A stretch of 64,000 nucleotides of DNA, from contig NZ_CP081943.1 in NCBI RefSeq assembly GCF_020423045.1, positions 5,518,001-5,582,000 of the forward strand, given 5' to 3'. The DNA is from Pseudomonas sp. MM213. Lineage in GTDB: Bacteria > Pseudomonadota > Gammaproteobacteria > Pseudomonadales > Pseudomonadaceae. The translations under genes and the position numbers were made by a program. The notes beneath the pieces are model-generated. The model was not told the origin of the DNA and made no database searches. It saw only the letters and a list, made by a program, of their open reading frames with translations. Positions 24,149 through 32,773 of the stretch are shown here, in pieces (the first letter of the stretch is position 1; the number at the start of each line of letters is the position of its first letter).

Positions 24149-26359
24149 ATGCACAACGACGGGAATGTAGTGCCTTTGCACAAGGCAACTACCGATCAGG
24201 CGAGTCACTCGCCGCTCGCCCGCCTGCCTGTGATTCTGCTTCAGGTTCGCGACAAGGCTGCTCAACAGCTCCGGCATGCTCTGCAGGAGCTGTTCGATAA
24301 CGCCGACGACACGCTGTTCGAAATGGCTGACCGGGCCCGCAATGACGTCGAGCAGAACATCTTTTTTGAAGCCATGCGCGATTTGCGCCTCAAGCGCAAA
24401 AATATCGAGCGGGCGTTTCTCGAACAGTTCTTCGAAGCGTTTGTCGGTCTCGCAGGCAGTATTCAGACGGCCTTGCCGCAGGCATTGACCCTCGATATTC
24501 AGGCGCAAGAGTCCGATGATGAGCTGGAACGTCGCGTGGCGGTGGAGGCCATGGTCAATAAAGTGCTGAACCGCGACGGTTTTGCGCTTGATCAATTGAC
24601 CGCCCGGCTCAGCACGTTGCTGGGCAAGCAATTGGTGACTACGCGCAATCCCCTGGGCCCGGCGATGCTCTGTGAGTATTTCATGCAGGCCGGGCGCAAC
24701 CTGGGGGTCGAGATCAAGGTCAAGTTGATCATCCTCAAGCTTTTCGAGCGTTATGTGCTCAGTGATGCCGATCAGCTCTACACCGAAGCCAATCAGATAT
24801 TGATCGCCACCGGCATATTGCCCGACCTGAAGCCGGCCCCGAATCGTCGTGTCATTGATCGTGCGCAGGCCAGTGTTCGTGCCGAGCCCGACGAGGCTGG
24901 CAACCGTTGGGACAGCACGCCAATCGATGACAGCGTGCAGGAAGTGTTTGCGGCGTTGCAGGAATTGCTGCTCCACGTGCGTGGCAGTGTCGCGCCAACG
25001 CTGGAAACCAGTGCTCAGACGCAACCGATATCCACCCGCGACCTGCTGCGGCTGCTCTCGCACTTGCAGCAGTACGTGCCGGCTCCGGCGGTCCAGGACG
25101 AATTCGACCTGCGAAACCAGCTTGAGCAACTGCTGACCCGGGTCAGCGTCAAAAGTGGCAAGTCGCGTGTAGTCGGCGTTGCTGACGAAGATGTGATCAA
25201 CCTGATCGCCATGCTCTTCGAATGCATCCTCGATGACCGCAATCTGCCGGATTCTCTCAAGGCGCTGATCGGGCGCTTGCAGATCCCGATGCTGAAAGTG
25301 GCGGTGATCGACAAGAGTTTCTTCAGCCGCAGCAGTCACCCGGCCCGTCGTCTGCTCAACGAAATCGCCGCCGCGGCCCTGGGCTGGGGCGAGTGCGATG
25401 ACCACGAGCGCGACAGCCTGTACCTGCGCATCGAGCAAGTGGTGCAGCGTTTGTTGAACGACTTTGTCGACGATCCGGCGATCTTTTCCGAATTGCTGGC
25501 GGATTTTCTGGCGTTCACCAGCGACGAGCGTCGTCGCAGCGATTTGTTGGAGCAGCGTACCCGCGACGCCGAAGAGGGCCGCGCCAAAACCGAACTGGCC
25601 CGGCAACGCGTCGAGCTGGCGTTGAATCAGGCGTTGTTGGGCAAAGTGCTGCCGCAACGGGTGGTGGCGTTTGTTCAGGACGCCTGGAGCCAGGTGCTGC
25701 TGCTGACCTGCCTCAAGCACGGCGATCAGTCCGCCGAGTGGCATGCGGATGTGCAAACCATGGAGCAATTGATCTGGAGTGTGCAGCGCCATGAAGACGC
25801 TGACGCAAGCCTGCGCCTGTTGGCGCTGGTGCCGGGGTTGCTCAAGTCCTTGCGCGACGGGTTGAGCAGTTCGGCGTTCGATCCGTTCGCCACCGGAGAG
25901 TTTTTCAGCGAGCTGGAAGGCTTGCACGTTCAACTGTTCGAACGAGCGGACCAGGCACCGGCTGCCACCCGTCCTGCCGATGCGCCGCTGATGGTTGAAG
26001 TGCGCGAAGAAATCGTGCTGCTCACCGCCGACGAAGGGCCGGTGGAATCGGTCTCGGTGCGCTTGCCGGCGGATGATCCGGGCCTGCTTCAGGTCGATCA
26101 GTTGCACGCGGGCTGCTGGGTCGAATTTCAGGAAGATGAGGAAAACACCCTGCGCTGCAAGCTCGCCGCGATCATCGAAGCCACGGGCAAGTACATTTTC
26201 GTCAACCGCACCGGCATGAAAGTGCTGGAGCGCAGCCGTACCGGGCTGGCACTGGATTTTCGTCGTGGCGCGGTGCGCACCCTCGACGACACCTTGCTGT
26301 TCGATCGGGCCCTGGAGTCGGTGGTCGGCAACCTGCGGCGGCTCAATCGCGGCAAGTGA
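24149..26359 (+). CDS. DUF1631 family protein
   Basis: 736-residue cytoplasmic protein, mostly helical, of unknown function; Pseudomonas relatives sit between nadC and ampD (P. aeruginosa PA4523, from memory). The last ~110 residues (SVRLPADDPGLL... then WVEF, YIFVNRTGMKVLERSR) look beta-rich and could be a PilZ-like domain, but no clear RxxxR motif is visible, so c-di-GMP binding cannot be claimed. ATG 24149 has a strong AGGAGGCCAGG upstream. Confidence 0.85.
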   Translation: MHNDGNVVPLHKATTDQASHSPLARLPVILLQVRDKAAQQLRHALQELFDNADDTLFEMADRARNDVEQNIFFEAMRDLRLKRKNIERAFLEQFFEAFVGLAGSIQTALPQALTLDIQAQESDDELERRVAVEAMVNKVLNRDGFALDQLTARLSTLLGKQLVTTRNPLGPAMLCEYFMQAGRNLGVEIKVKLIILKLFERYVLSDADQLYTEANQILIATGILPDLKPAPNRRVIDRAQASVRAEPDEAGNRWDSTPIDDSVQEVFAALQELLLHVRGSVAPTLETSAQTQPISTRDLLRLLSHLQQYVPAPAVQDEFDLRNQLEQLLTRVSVKSGKSRVVGVADEDVINLIAMLFECILDDRNLPDSLKALIGRLQIPMLKVAVIDKSFFSRSSHPARRLLNEIAAAALGWGECDDHERDSLYLRIEQVVQRLLNDFVDDPAIFSELLADFLAFTSDERRRSDLLEQRTRDAEEGRAKTELARQRVELALNQALLGKVLPQRVVAFVQDAWSQVLLLTCLKHGDQSAEWHADVQTMEQLIWSVQRHEDADASLRLLALVPGLLKSLRDGLSSSAFDPFATGEFFSELEGLHVQLFERADQAPAATRPADAPLMVEVREEIVLLTADEGPVESVSVRLPADDPGLLQVDQLHAGCWVEFQEDEENTLRCKLAAIIEATGKYIFVNRTGMKVLERSRTGLALDFRRGAVRTLDDTLLFDRALESVVGNLRRLNRGK

Positions 26360-26423
26360 TCGCGCGCCGAGGGTCTATCGCGGCATACTGGGCACCAACA
26401 CAGTCGTCGTTGAAGGAACCTGT

Positions 26424-26984
26424 ATGCAGTTGGACCCCGCGAGCGGTTGGTGTCAGGGCGTGAACGTTTGCCCTTCACCCAACTTCAATGCGCGCCCCAC
26501 GGGCGAAATTTCCCTGCTGGTGATCCACAACATCAGTCTGCCGCCGGCGCAGTTTGCCACCGGCAAGGTGCAGGAATTTTTCCAGAACCGGCTGGATGTC
26601 ACAGAGCATCCCTACTTTGAAGGGATCGCTGACCTACGGGTGTCTGCGCATTTTCTGATTGAGCGTGACGGCACCGTCACTCAGTTTGTCTCTTGTCTTG
26701 AACGCGCCTGGCATGCCGGTGTGTCGTGTTTCGACGGCCGGGAAACCTGTAACGATTTTTCCGTGGGCATCGAGCTTGAAGGCACGGATGATCTGCCGTT
26801 CACCGATGCTCAATATGACGCGTTGACGGCCCTGACCTTGCAACTGCAAAGCGCTTTTACGGGCATCACCGCGCAGCGCATCTGCGGGCATAGCGACATC
26901 GCGCCGGGGCGCAAGACGGATCCCGGACCTGCGTTCGACTGGGCGCGTTATCGCGCGGCCCTGGCTAAAGAGGAACCACAATGA
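26424..26984 (+). CDS. ampD: 1,6-anhydro-N-acetylmuramyl-L-alanine amidase
   Basis: Cytoplasmic amidase of cell-wall recycling; its loss derepresses AmpC beta-lactamase in relatives. 186 residues. Zinc ligands are visible: His35 in LLVIHNISLP, His156 and Asp166 in GHSDIAPGRKTDPG. ATG 26424 follows GAAGGAAC. Its stop overlaps ampE (ATGA). Confidence 0.97.
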   Translation: MQLDPASGWCQGVNVCPSPNFNARPTGEISLLVIHNISLPPAQFATGKVQEFFQNRLDVTEHPYFEGIADLRVSAHFLIERDGTVTQFVSCLERAWHAGVSCFDGRETCNDFSVGIELEGTDDLPFTDAQYDALTALTLQLQSAFTGITAQRICGHSDIAPGRKTDPGPAFDWARYRAALAKEEPQ

Positions 26985-27817
26985 GTTTTCTGGTGTTGCT
27001 GTTGGCGGTCTGGATCGAGAAGTTCTCTGCCCTGCGCCATCGGGTTCAACGTGATGGCGGTTGGGTGGCCGAGTTGCACAAGCTTGAAGCCAACCCGCGC
27101 CTGGTCAATCGCCCGTGGTTGATTTTGCTGATTCTGGTGCTGCTGCCGGTGGCATTGCTGGGGTTGCTGCTGGTGGTGCTGGAGCCGGTCGCTTACGGTC
27201 TGTTGGCGCTGCCGGTGCATTTGCTGGTGGTGATTTATAGCCTGGGGCGCGGTGATCTGCTGGCCGATCTCGGACCGTTTCGCGATGCCTGGCGCCGGGA
27301 AGACCTGCAAGCTGCCGCTCATGTGGCAAAACGTGACCTGGACATTTGTGCCGAAAACGGCGAGCAACTGCTGGAACGGGTTGAGGGGCATCTGCTCTGG
27401 GAGGCGTACCAGAGTTTTTTTGCGGTGATTTTCTGGTACTTCCTGCTGGGCCCGGTGGCGGCGCTGAGCTACCGACTGCTGGCCCTCGCCGAAGAACACG
27501 GGCAGAACCCGGCCGTCGTCGAGCGCGCCGCACAACTGCGTCACGCCTTCGATTGGATGCCGGTGCGTCTGCTGGCGGCGAGTTTTGCGCTGGTCGGCAA
27601 CTTTGTCGCCGTCAGTCGGGTGATGCTGAGCGAACTGCTGAACTGGAACATCAGTGCCGCCCAACTGATCGAGAAGGTCGGGCTGGTGGCCGGTGAAATT
27701 CCTGCGCCGGTGGTCGGGCCCGATGGCATCAACAGCCTCGACCGGATCTGGGAGTTGCTGCTGCGTGCGGCAGTGCTCTGGTACGCCGGTTTCGCGCTGT
27801 GGACAGTCTTCCCCTAA
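26981..27817 (+). CDS. ampE: Inner-membrane protein AmpE
   Basis: 278 residues with about four membrane segments (1-10, 43-80, 138-160, 260-275). Member of the AmpE/CobD-like family; in enterobacteria cotranscribed with ampD and proposed as a sensory membrane protein. The start overlaps ampD by four bases, indicating coupling. The stop is followed by a REPIN. Confidence 0.95.
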   Translation: MSFLVLLLAVWIEKFSALRHRVQRDGGWVAELHKLEANPRLVNRPWLILLILVLLPVALLGLLLVVLEPVAYGLLALPVHLLVVIYSLGRGDLLADLGPFRDAWRREDLQAAAHVAKRDLDICAENGEQLLERVEGHLLWEAYQSFFAVIFWYFLLGPVAALSYRLLALAEEHGQNPAVVERAAQLRHAFDWMPVRLLAASFALVGNFVAVSRVMLSELLNWNISAAQLIEKVGLVAGEIPAPVVGPDGINSLDRIWELLLRAAVLWYAGFALWTVFP

Positions 27818-27830
27818 ACACAATCCTCTC

Positions 27831-27921
27831 TGTAGGAGCGAAGCTTGCTCGCGAAAGCGGTGTGTCATTCACATTGAATACGCCTGACCCACCGCTTTCG
27901 CGAGCAAGCTTCGCTCCTACA
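27831..27921. repeat. REPIN, GTAGGAGCGAAGC subtype
   Basis: Inverted pair of TGTAGGAGCGAAGCTTGCTC units, with CGCGAAAGCGG extending both stems, around a ~30-base loop. Confidence 0.93.
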
Positions 27922-28058
27922 GGATCCGAGGTTGCCGTTAACCTTAAGTTACAAAACCTCCCGTCGATTTAAGCTATACAGAGATAGCACTCAATAGTGG
28001 CTATCTGCTGCTTGTCTGTGCCTGCCAATAAAAATAAGAAACCCAAGGGAGACTTCCA

Positions 28059-30089
28059 GTGAAGAGCTTGCTCTATCCCGCCGTCGCGCTAATGAATCGC
28101 CTGAGCTTCGGCATGAAGTTCAGCCTGATCAGCGTTCTGTTCCTGGTGCCCATGCTGGTGACCAACTTTTATCTGGTGCGTGATTCCTATCGCGAATTCC
28201 AGGGCACCCGGGTGGAACTGCAGAGCCTCGACCTGCTGGGCAGCAGCCTGTCGCTTCGACGCGACCTGGAAACCCTGAACAACCTGGTGCAGATCAACGT
28301 CATCCTTGGCCAGTCCGGCAAGGCCGGTAATCTCGAATCCCAGATCACATCCCTGGAGCAAAACGTTCTGGCCCGCCTGCAAGGGCTGACTGCGATGACC
28401 ACCGATCCGGAACTGATCACCGTTTTCGATGGCAAACGCGACGAAATGATCACCGCGTTCAAGGCCCAGCAAACGGAAAACTCCCTGCAAAGCAAAAGTG
28501 CGCTGATCGGCAAGTTACTCGGCAATGCACAGATTTTCAGCCAGATCATCGCCAGCCAGGCGGGTTTGAGCCGTGACAATCAGAGCGACATGCGTCAGCT
28601 CACCGAACTCATCACCAACGTTACGCCGCCCGTCACCCAGACGTTGGGCGATGGCCGCGCCATGGGTTCTTACTCGCTGGGGCAAGGGTTTCTCAATTCG
28701 TCTTCGAGCACCCGCTTCGATGAATTGCTGGTGCAGATTGAAAAGCTGCAAGCCGAGTACGGTCTGAAGTTGCAGGATGCGCTGGGGTCGAGCAAGGCGG
28801 CACGTGAAACCCTGGCGGCGCAGGCCGAGAGCAGCAAGGCGTCGCTGAAAAAGGCCAGTGAACTGTTCGAAGAGCAGGTGGTGATGGCCGACACCCTCGA
28901 TGCGCCGTGGCTGGCCTTCTACGATCAGGTCAGCGGCCTGATGGATCAGACTTACCAACTCAACGAAGCCACCCTGAAATTCCTCGACACCCAATTGCAA
29001 CAACGACTGAGCCAGAACCGCACGCACATGGTCTTGCAGGCCGTGGCGCTGTCGGTGGTGTTTGTGCTGATTTTTTACCTCTATGGCGGTTTCTACGCCT
29101 CGACCCGCACCACCCTCAAGCGCCTTGGCGCGATGATGGACAAGGTCGCGGCCGGCGACATGACCGTGACTTTCAACGCCAACAGCCGTGATGAGCTGGG
29201 CGAGTTGGGCGAGGTGTTCAACGGCACGGTGAAGAAAATCCATGACTTGATCGAGCGTGTCGGTCAAACGGTCGGGGAAGTCGAGCGTCAGGCCGGTCAG
29301 GTCGAGAACGTGTCCGCCCAGAGCAACCAGGCTGTCGCGGGGCAACGCACGCAGATCGAGCAAGTCGCCACGGCGATGAACCAAATGTCGGCCACCTCAC
29401 TGGAGGTGGCCCGCAGCGCCGCCGCGGCGGTCAGCAGCGCCCACAGTGTCAACGACGAAACCATCAGCGGTCGCGGGTTGGTGGAGTCTCAGCAGGGCAG
29501 CATCGCTGCGCTGGCCAGCGAGATCGATCAGTCGGTGCTGGTGATCAATCAACTGGCCAGCGACAGCCAGTCCATCAGCCGCGTGCTGGAAGTGATCAAA
29601 AGCATCGCCGAACAGACCAACCTGCTGGCGCTCAACGCCGCTATCGAAGCAGCGAGGGCAGGCGAGCAGGGGCGTGGTTTTGCGGTGGTGGCGGACGAGG
29701 TCCGGACCCTGGCCAAACGCACCCAGCAATCGACCGAAGAAATCGAACAGATGATCGCCAAACTGCACAGCGGTGTCGGCGCCGCGGTGAAGGCCATGGG
29801 CACCAGTCATCAAATGGCCAACGGCACGGTGGGGCAGTCGGAAAAGGTCCAGCAGGCGCTGGAAAACATCCTTGGCGCTGTCGGCATGATCGTCGATCAG
29901 AACCAGCAGATTGCCGCCGCCGTAGAGCAGCAGACCGCCGTGGCCCACGACATTGACCAGAACATCGTCGAGATCAACCGGGCTGGCGAACGTACCGCCG
30001 AAGGTGCGCACCAGACCGAGGACGCCAGCCGGGCGTTGTCGGCGCAGGTGGTGGAGCTCAAGCAGTTGATCAGCGCGTTCCGGGTCTGA
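28059..30089 (+). CDS. Methyl-accepting chemotaxis protein
   Basis: 676-residue transmembrane chemoreceptor. Membrane helix about 20-40, a ~280-residue helical periplasmic sensor of unknown ligand, second membrane helix about 323-343, HAMP (344-396), and a signalling hairpin with the highly conserved tip [23 protein letters not shown] 28059 is the start, with AAGGGAG upstream. A receptor gene also lies next to ampE in P. aeruginosa (PA4520, from memory). No CheB/CheR-tethering pentapeptide is seen at the C-terminus. Confidence 0.95.
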   Translation: MKSLLYPAVALMNRLSFGMKFSLISVLFLVPMLVTNFYLVRDSYREFQGTRVELQSLDLLGSSLSLRRDLETLNNLVQINVILGQSGKAGNLESQITSLEQNVLARLQGLTAMTTDPELITVFDGKRDEMITAFKAQQTENSLQSKSALIGKLLGNAQIFSQIIASQAGLSRDNQSDMRQLTELITNVTPPVTQTLGDGRAMGSYSLGQGFLNSSSSTRFDELLVQIEKLQAEYGLKLQDALGSSKAARETLAAQAESSKASLKKASELFEEQVVMADTLDAPWLAFYDQVSGLMDQTYQLNEATLKFLDTQLQQRLSQNRTHMVLQAVALSVVFVLIFYLYGGFYASTRTTLKRLGAMMDKVAAGDMTVTFNANSRDELGELGEVFNGTVKKIHDLIERVGQTVGEVERQAGQVENVSAQSNQAVAGQRTQIEQVATAMNQMSATSLEVARSAAAAVSSAHSVNDETISGRGLVESQQGSIAALASEIDQSVLVINQLASDSQSISRVLEVIKSIAEQTNLLALNAAIEAARAGEQGRGFAVVADEVRTLAKRTQQSTEEIEQMIAKLHSGVGAAVKAMGTSHQMANGTVGQSEKVQQALENILGAVGMIVDQNQQIAAAVEQQTAVAHDIDQNIVEINRAGERTAEGAHQTEDASRALSAQVVELKQLISAFRV

Positions 30090-30105
30090 AGAACCGCATA
30101 ACCCC

Positions 30106-30195
30106 TGTAGGAGTGAGCCTGCTCGCGATGGCGTAGGTACATTCACCCTACAGGGTGTTTACCAGACCGCTATCGCGAGCAAGCTTGCTCCTACA
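30106..30195. repeat. REPIN, mixed GTAGGAG units
   Basis: Imperfect inverted pair (TGTAGGAGTGAGCCTGCTCG and complement of TGTAGGAGCAAGCTTGCTCG) after the chemoreceptor gene. Confidence 0.9.
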
Positions 30196-30325
30196 ATTTT
30201 GTGCGTTGTCTGTAGTACTTGTTTCTTCCACAAGTAGGCGGTATCCGATTTCCCTCCAGAGTCTGGTTTTTGGTCTTCAATGAGGGATGATCCACAACCC
30301 TGACCTACTCTGAGGAGGCTCGGTT

Positions 30326-30715
30326 ATGTCCTTCGCTACAACTGGAATCCAGGGCCATTGTGCCCATTGCGGATGCACACTCCTGCTCGAACCCTGGCAA
30401 CTCAACGCCATTGCCATCCATGAAGCCTTCGCCTGTTCCCACTGTCACAAAGCCTTGCAACTGAGCGACCCGAAACAGATCAGGCGCATCAAATCCCTCG
30501 ACTCGCTTGCGATGCTACGGGCGAGTACGTTGGTGATGGTCTGCACCGCGTTGCTGGTGGCGTTGGTGATGGAATGGGTGGGGATGCTCAGCGTGGTCGA
30601 GCAGCTGAATTTTTCGTTGATCGCGATTCTGGTCTACTTCGCGGTTATCCGGTTCGCCCGTCACCGACAACACATGACGCTGATTCTGGAAGCGGCCAAG
30701 GCTCACGCCGACTGA
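30326..30715 (+). CDS. Zinc-ribbon membrane protein of unknown function
   Basis: 129 residues. The N-terminus carries two CxxC knuckles (CAHCG at 12-16 and CSHCH at 37-41), a likely zinc ribbon, followed by two membrane helices (about 68-88 and 93-110). GAGGAGGCTCGGTT precedes the ATG. The gene is convergent with tatD, with no gap. No assigned function. Confidence 0.8.
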   Translation: MSFATTGIQGHCAHCGCTLLLEPWQLNAIAIHEAFACSHCHKALQLSDPKQIRRIKSLDSLAMLRASTLVMVCTALLVALVMEWVGMLSVVEQLNFSLIAILVYFAVIRFARHRQHMTLILEAAKAHAD

Positions 30716-31492
30716 TTACCAGTTGAACAACTCACACGCATTGGCCGTGCTGACAGCCGCCAGCCGTTCAGGGCTGATCGCCATGATTGCGGCCAGCGCC
30801 GAGCAGATCGCCGGCAAATGCGCCGGGCTGTTGCGTTGACCGGGAAACATGGCGGGTGCCATGTCCGGTGAGTCGGTTTCCAGCACCACAGACTCCAACG
30901 GCAACTCGGCGAGCACCCGGTGCATGCGCAACGCCTGCGGCCAGGTCGCCGCGCCGCCCAGGCCCAGTTTGAAGCCGAGCCTGATGTATTCGCGGGCCTC
31001 TTCCTTGCTGCCGGCGAAGGCGTGAATGATCCCCGCGCGTTTCAGCTTGAAGCGCTTGAGCGTGGCAATCACCGCCGCATGGCTGCGTCGCACGTGAATC
31101 AGCGCCGGCAGATTAAAGTCCGCCGCCAGTTGCAGTTGCGCGTCGAACAACGTCTGCTGGCGTTCGCGGTCGAGGGTTTCGATGAAGTAATCCAGGCCAA
31201 TCTCGCCCACCGCGCACAGCTGTCGGTGACCGGCCAGGCGGGTCAGCCACTCGGCGAGTTCGCGTAGGTCCTCAGGCCGATGCTCGTCCAGATACACCGG
31301 GTGCAAACCGAACGCCGCGTACAGATCGGGATCGCTTTGCACCAGATCCCAGACCCGCTGCCAATTGGCCTGATAAACCCCCAGCACCACCATCCGCCGC
31401 ACGCCGAGGGCGCGGCTCTCGGCGAGCAGCGCCTGACGATCCTCGTCGAAGTCCGGAAAATCCAGATGAGTGTGGCTGTCGATCAGCTCCAC
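30716..31492 (-). CDS. TatD-family metal-dependent hydrolase
   Basis: 258-residue TIM-barrel DNase/hydrolase. Metal ligands: DSHTHLD at residues 5-11, the glutamate in GEIGLDYF, the histidines in LIHVRR and IIHAFAGS, and the aspartate in LETDSPD. It starts 3 bases after fruR and is probably cotranscribed with it. Substrate (DNA end processing or other phosphoester) is not determined by sequence. Confidence 0.93.
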   Translation of the reverse strand: MELIDSHTHLDFPDFDEDRQALLAESRALGVRRMVVLGVYQANWQRVWDLVQSDPDLYAAFGLHPVYLDEHRPEDLRELAEWLTRLAGHRQLCAVGEIGLDYFIETLDRERQQTLFDAQLQLAADFNLPALIHVRRSHAAVIATLKRFKLKRAGIIHAFAGSKEEAREYIRLGFKLGLGGAATWPQALRMHRVLAELPLESVVLETDSPDMAPAMFPGQRNSPAHLPAICSALAAIMAISPERLAAVSTANACELFNW

Positions 31493-31495
31493 GGT

Positions 31496-32491
31496 TCAGT
31501 CCTGGCGAATACGCTGCTTGAAGGTCCGCGCAATGGCTTGCACGCCGGGCTGGTAATCGGACTGCTCGATAGCAGCGAGGGCCAGCTCCAGCGCTTTGTC
31601 GGCGATCAACTGGTGTTGCTGGGCCATGGCGTTGACCGGCAGCGGCAGAAAGTCCAGCAACTGCGTGTCGCCGAATGTGCCGAGGCGCAGCGGACGGTTT
31701 TTCAACGGGAAGTCGTGCAAGGCGTCGAACACACCCTGGAGCAGCACGTAGGAAGTGGTCACCAGCGCGTCCGGCAAATGCCCCAGGCGCTGAAGCATTT
31801 CTTCCATCAGTTGCTTGCCGTACTCACGACTGAACGATTCGCCGTGTTCGATGAGGATCTCGCCTTTGAACCCGGCCAGCGCTTCCTTGAAACCGGCGGC
31901 CCGTTCCTGACTGATGCTCAGTTCGGGGCGCGCGCCGATCAGGGCGATCTGCTTGGGCAACGGATCGAGCAGGCTGCGCGTCAGTTGCAGGCTGGCTTCA
32001 CGATCATCACTGATCACCGAGCAGAAATGCTCGGGCTCCATGACCCGGTCGATGGCGATGATTGGGATGCCTTTGGCTTGCAACTGGCGGTAACTGTCGT
32101 CGCCGGACGGCAGGCAACTGGCGACGATCAACGCGTCGCAGCGCCGGGCGCGGAACAATTGCAGCAGTTGCCGTTCGCTGTCCGGCGCATCGTCGGAACT
32201 GGCGATCAGCAACTGATAACCGCGGGCCCGGGCACCTTGCTCCAGCAGCTTGGCGATACGTGCGTAACTGGGGTTTTCCAGGTCCGGCAGAATGAAACCC
32301 AGCGTGCGGGTGTGCCGACTGCGCAGCCCGGCCGCTTGCGGATTGGGCGTAAAGCCATGTTCTTCAACAACCGCGCGCACGCGCTCGACGGTGGCACTGC
32401 TGATGCGTTGCTGTTCCGCCTTGCCGTTGATGACATAACTGGCGGTGGTCACGGACACACCGGCCAGTTGGGCGATATCACTGAGTTTCAA
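31496..32491 (-). CDS. fruR: Fructose operon repressor FruR/Cra
   Basis: LacI-family repressor of 331 residues. N-terminal helix-turn-helix LSDIAQLAGVSVTTASYVING, then the periplasmic-binding-like effector domain that in P. putida binds fructose-1-phosphate. TTG 32491 is chosen as start (AAGGA 9 bases upstream, and the family begins MKLSDIA); the open frame extends to 32530 without a ribosome site. Divergent from fruBKA with the operator in between. Confidence 0.95.
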   Translation of the reverse strand: MKLSDIAQLAGVSVTTASYVINGKAEQQRISSATVERVRAVVEEHGFTPNPQAAGLRSRHTRTLGFILPDLENPSYARIAKLLEQGARARGYQLLIASSDDAPDSERQLLQLFRARRCDALIVASCLPSGDDSYRQLQAKGIPIIAIDRVMEPEHFCSVISDDREASLQLTRSLLDPLPKQIALIGARPELSISQERAAGFKEALAGFKGEILIEHGESFSREYGKQLMEEMLQRLGHLPDALVTTSYVLLQGVFDALHDFPLKNRPLRLGTFGDTQLLDFLPLPVNAMAQQHQLIADKALELALAAIEQSDYQPGVQAIARTFKQRIRQD

Positions 32492-32628
32492 CTCGGGATT
32501 TCCTTGTTTTTCGGCCGATACTTTCGCCAATCCTACCCGATTCAGGCAGGGGACTATTGTCGCAACATATCCGACAAGTTGGACTTCAAGGATGGGACAT
32601 TATCGAGTAACGTGCCAATCATTCTAGA

Positions 32629-32640
32629 TTAAACGTTTCA
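32629..32640. promoter_or_regulatory. FruR/Cra operator
   Basis: TTAAACGTTTCA matches, as I recall it, the operator published for P. putida Cra upstream of fruB. It lies 134 bases before fruB and 138 before fruR, so one site could control both directions. Confidence 0.85.
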
Positions 32641-32742
32641 GCAAGCGTATTTTCTACGCATCAGGTGCATTTGGCCGGTTCTGCCGCGAAACCGCCAAAA
32701 GTGATGATTAAGCGCCTAAGCTGACTCATTCAAAACAATACC

Positions 32743-32760
32743 TGGCACCTCAAGGTGCCA
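32743..32760 (+). other. Hairpin before the fruB ribosome site
   Basis: TGGCACCT CA AGGTGCCA, an 8-bp perfect stem with a two-base spacer, just 3 bases upstream of the AAAGGAGAAAG ribosome-binding site. It may protect the 5' end of the mRNA or affect translation. Confidence 0.5.
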
Positions 32761-32773
32761 AAAAGGAGAAAGC

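Noticed and set aside
24128..26107. 659-codon frame antisense to the DUF1631 gene
   Set aside because: Gln/His/Leu-rich shadow; the plus-strand gene has a good ribosome site and conserved position.
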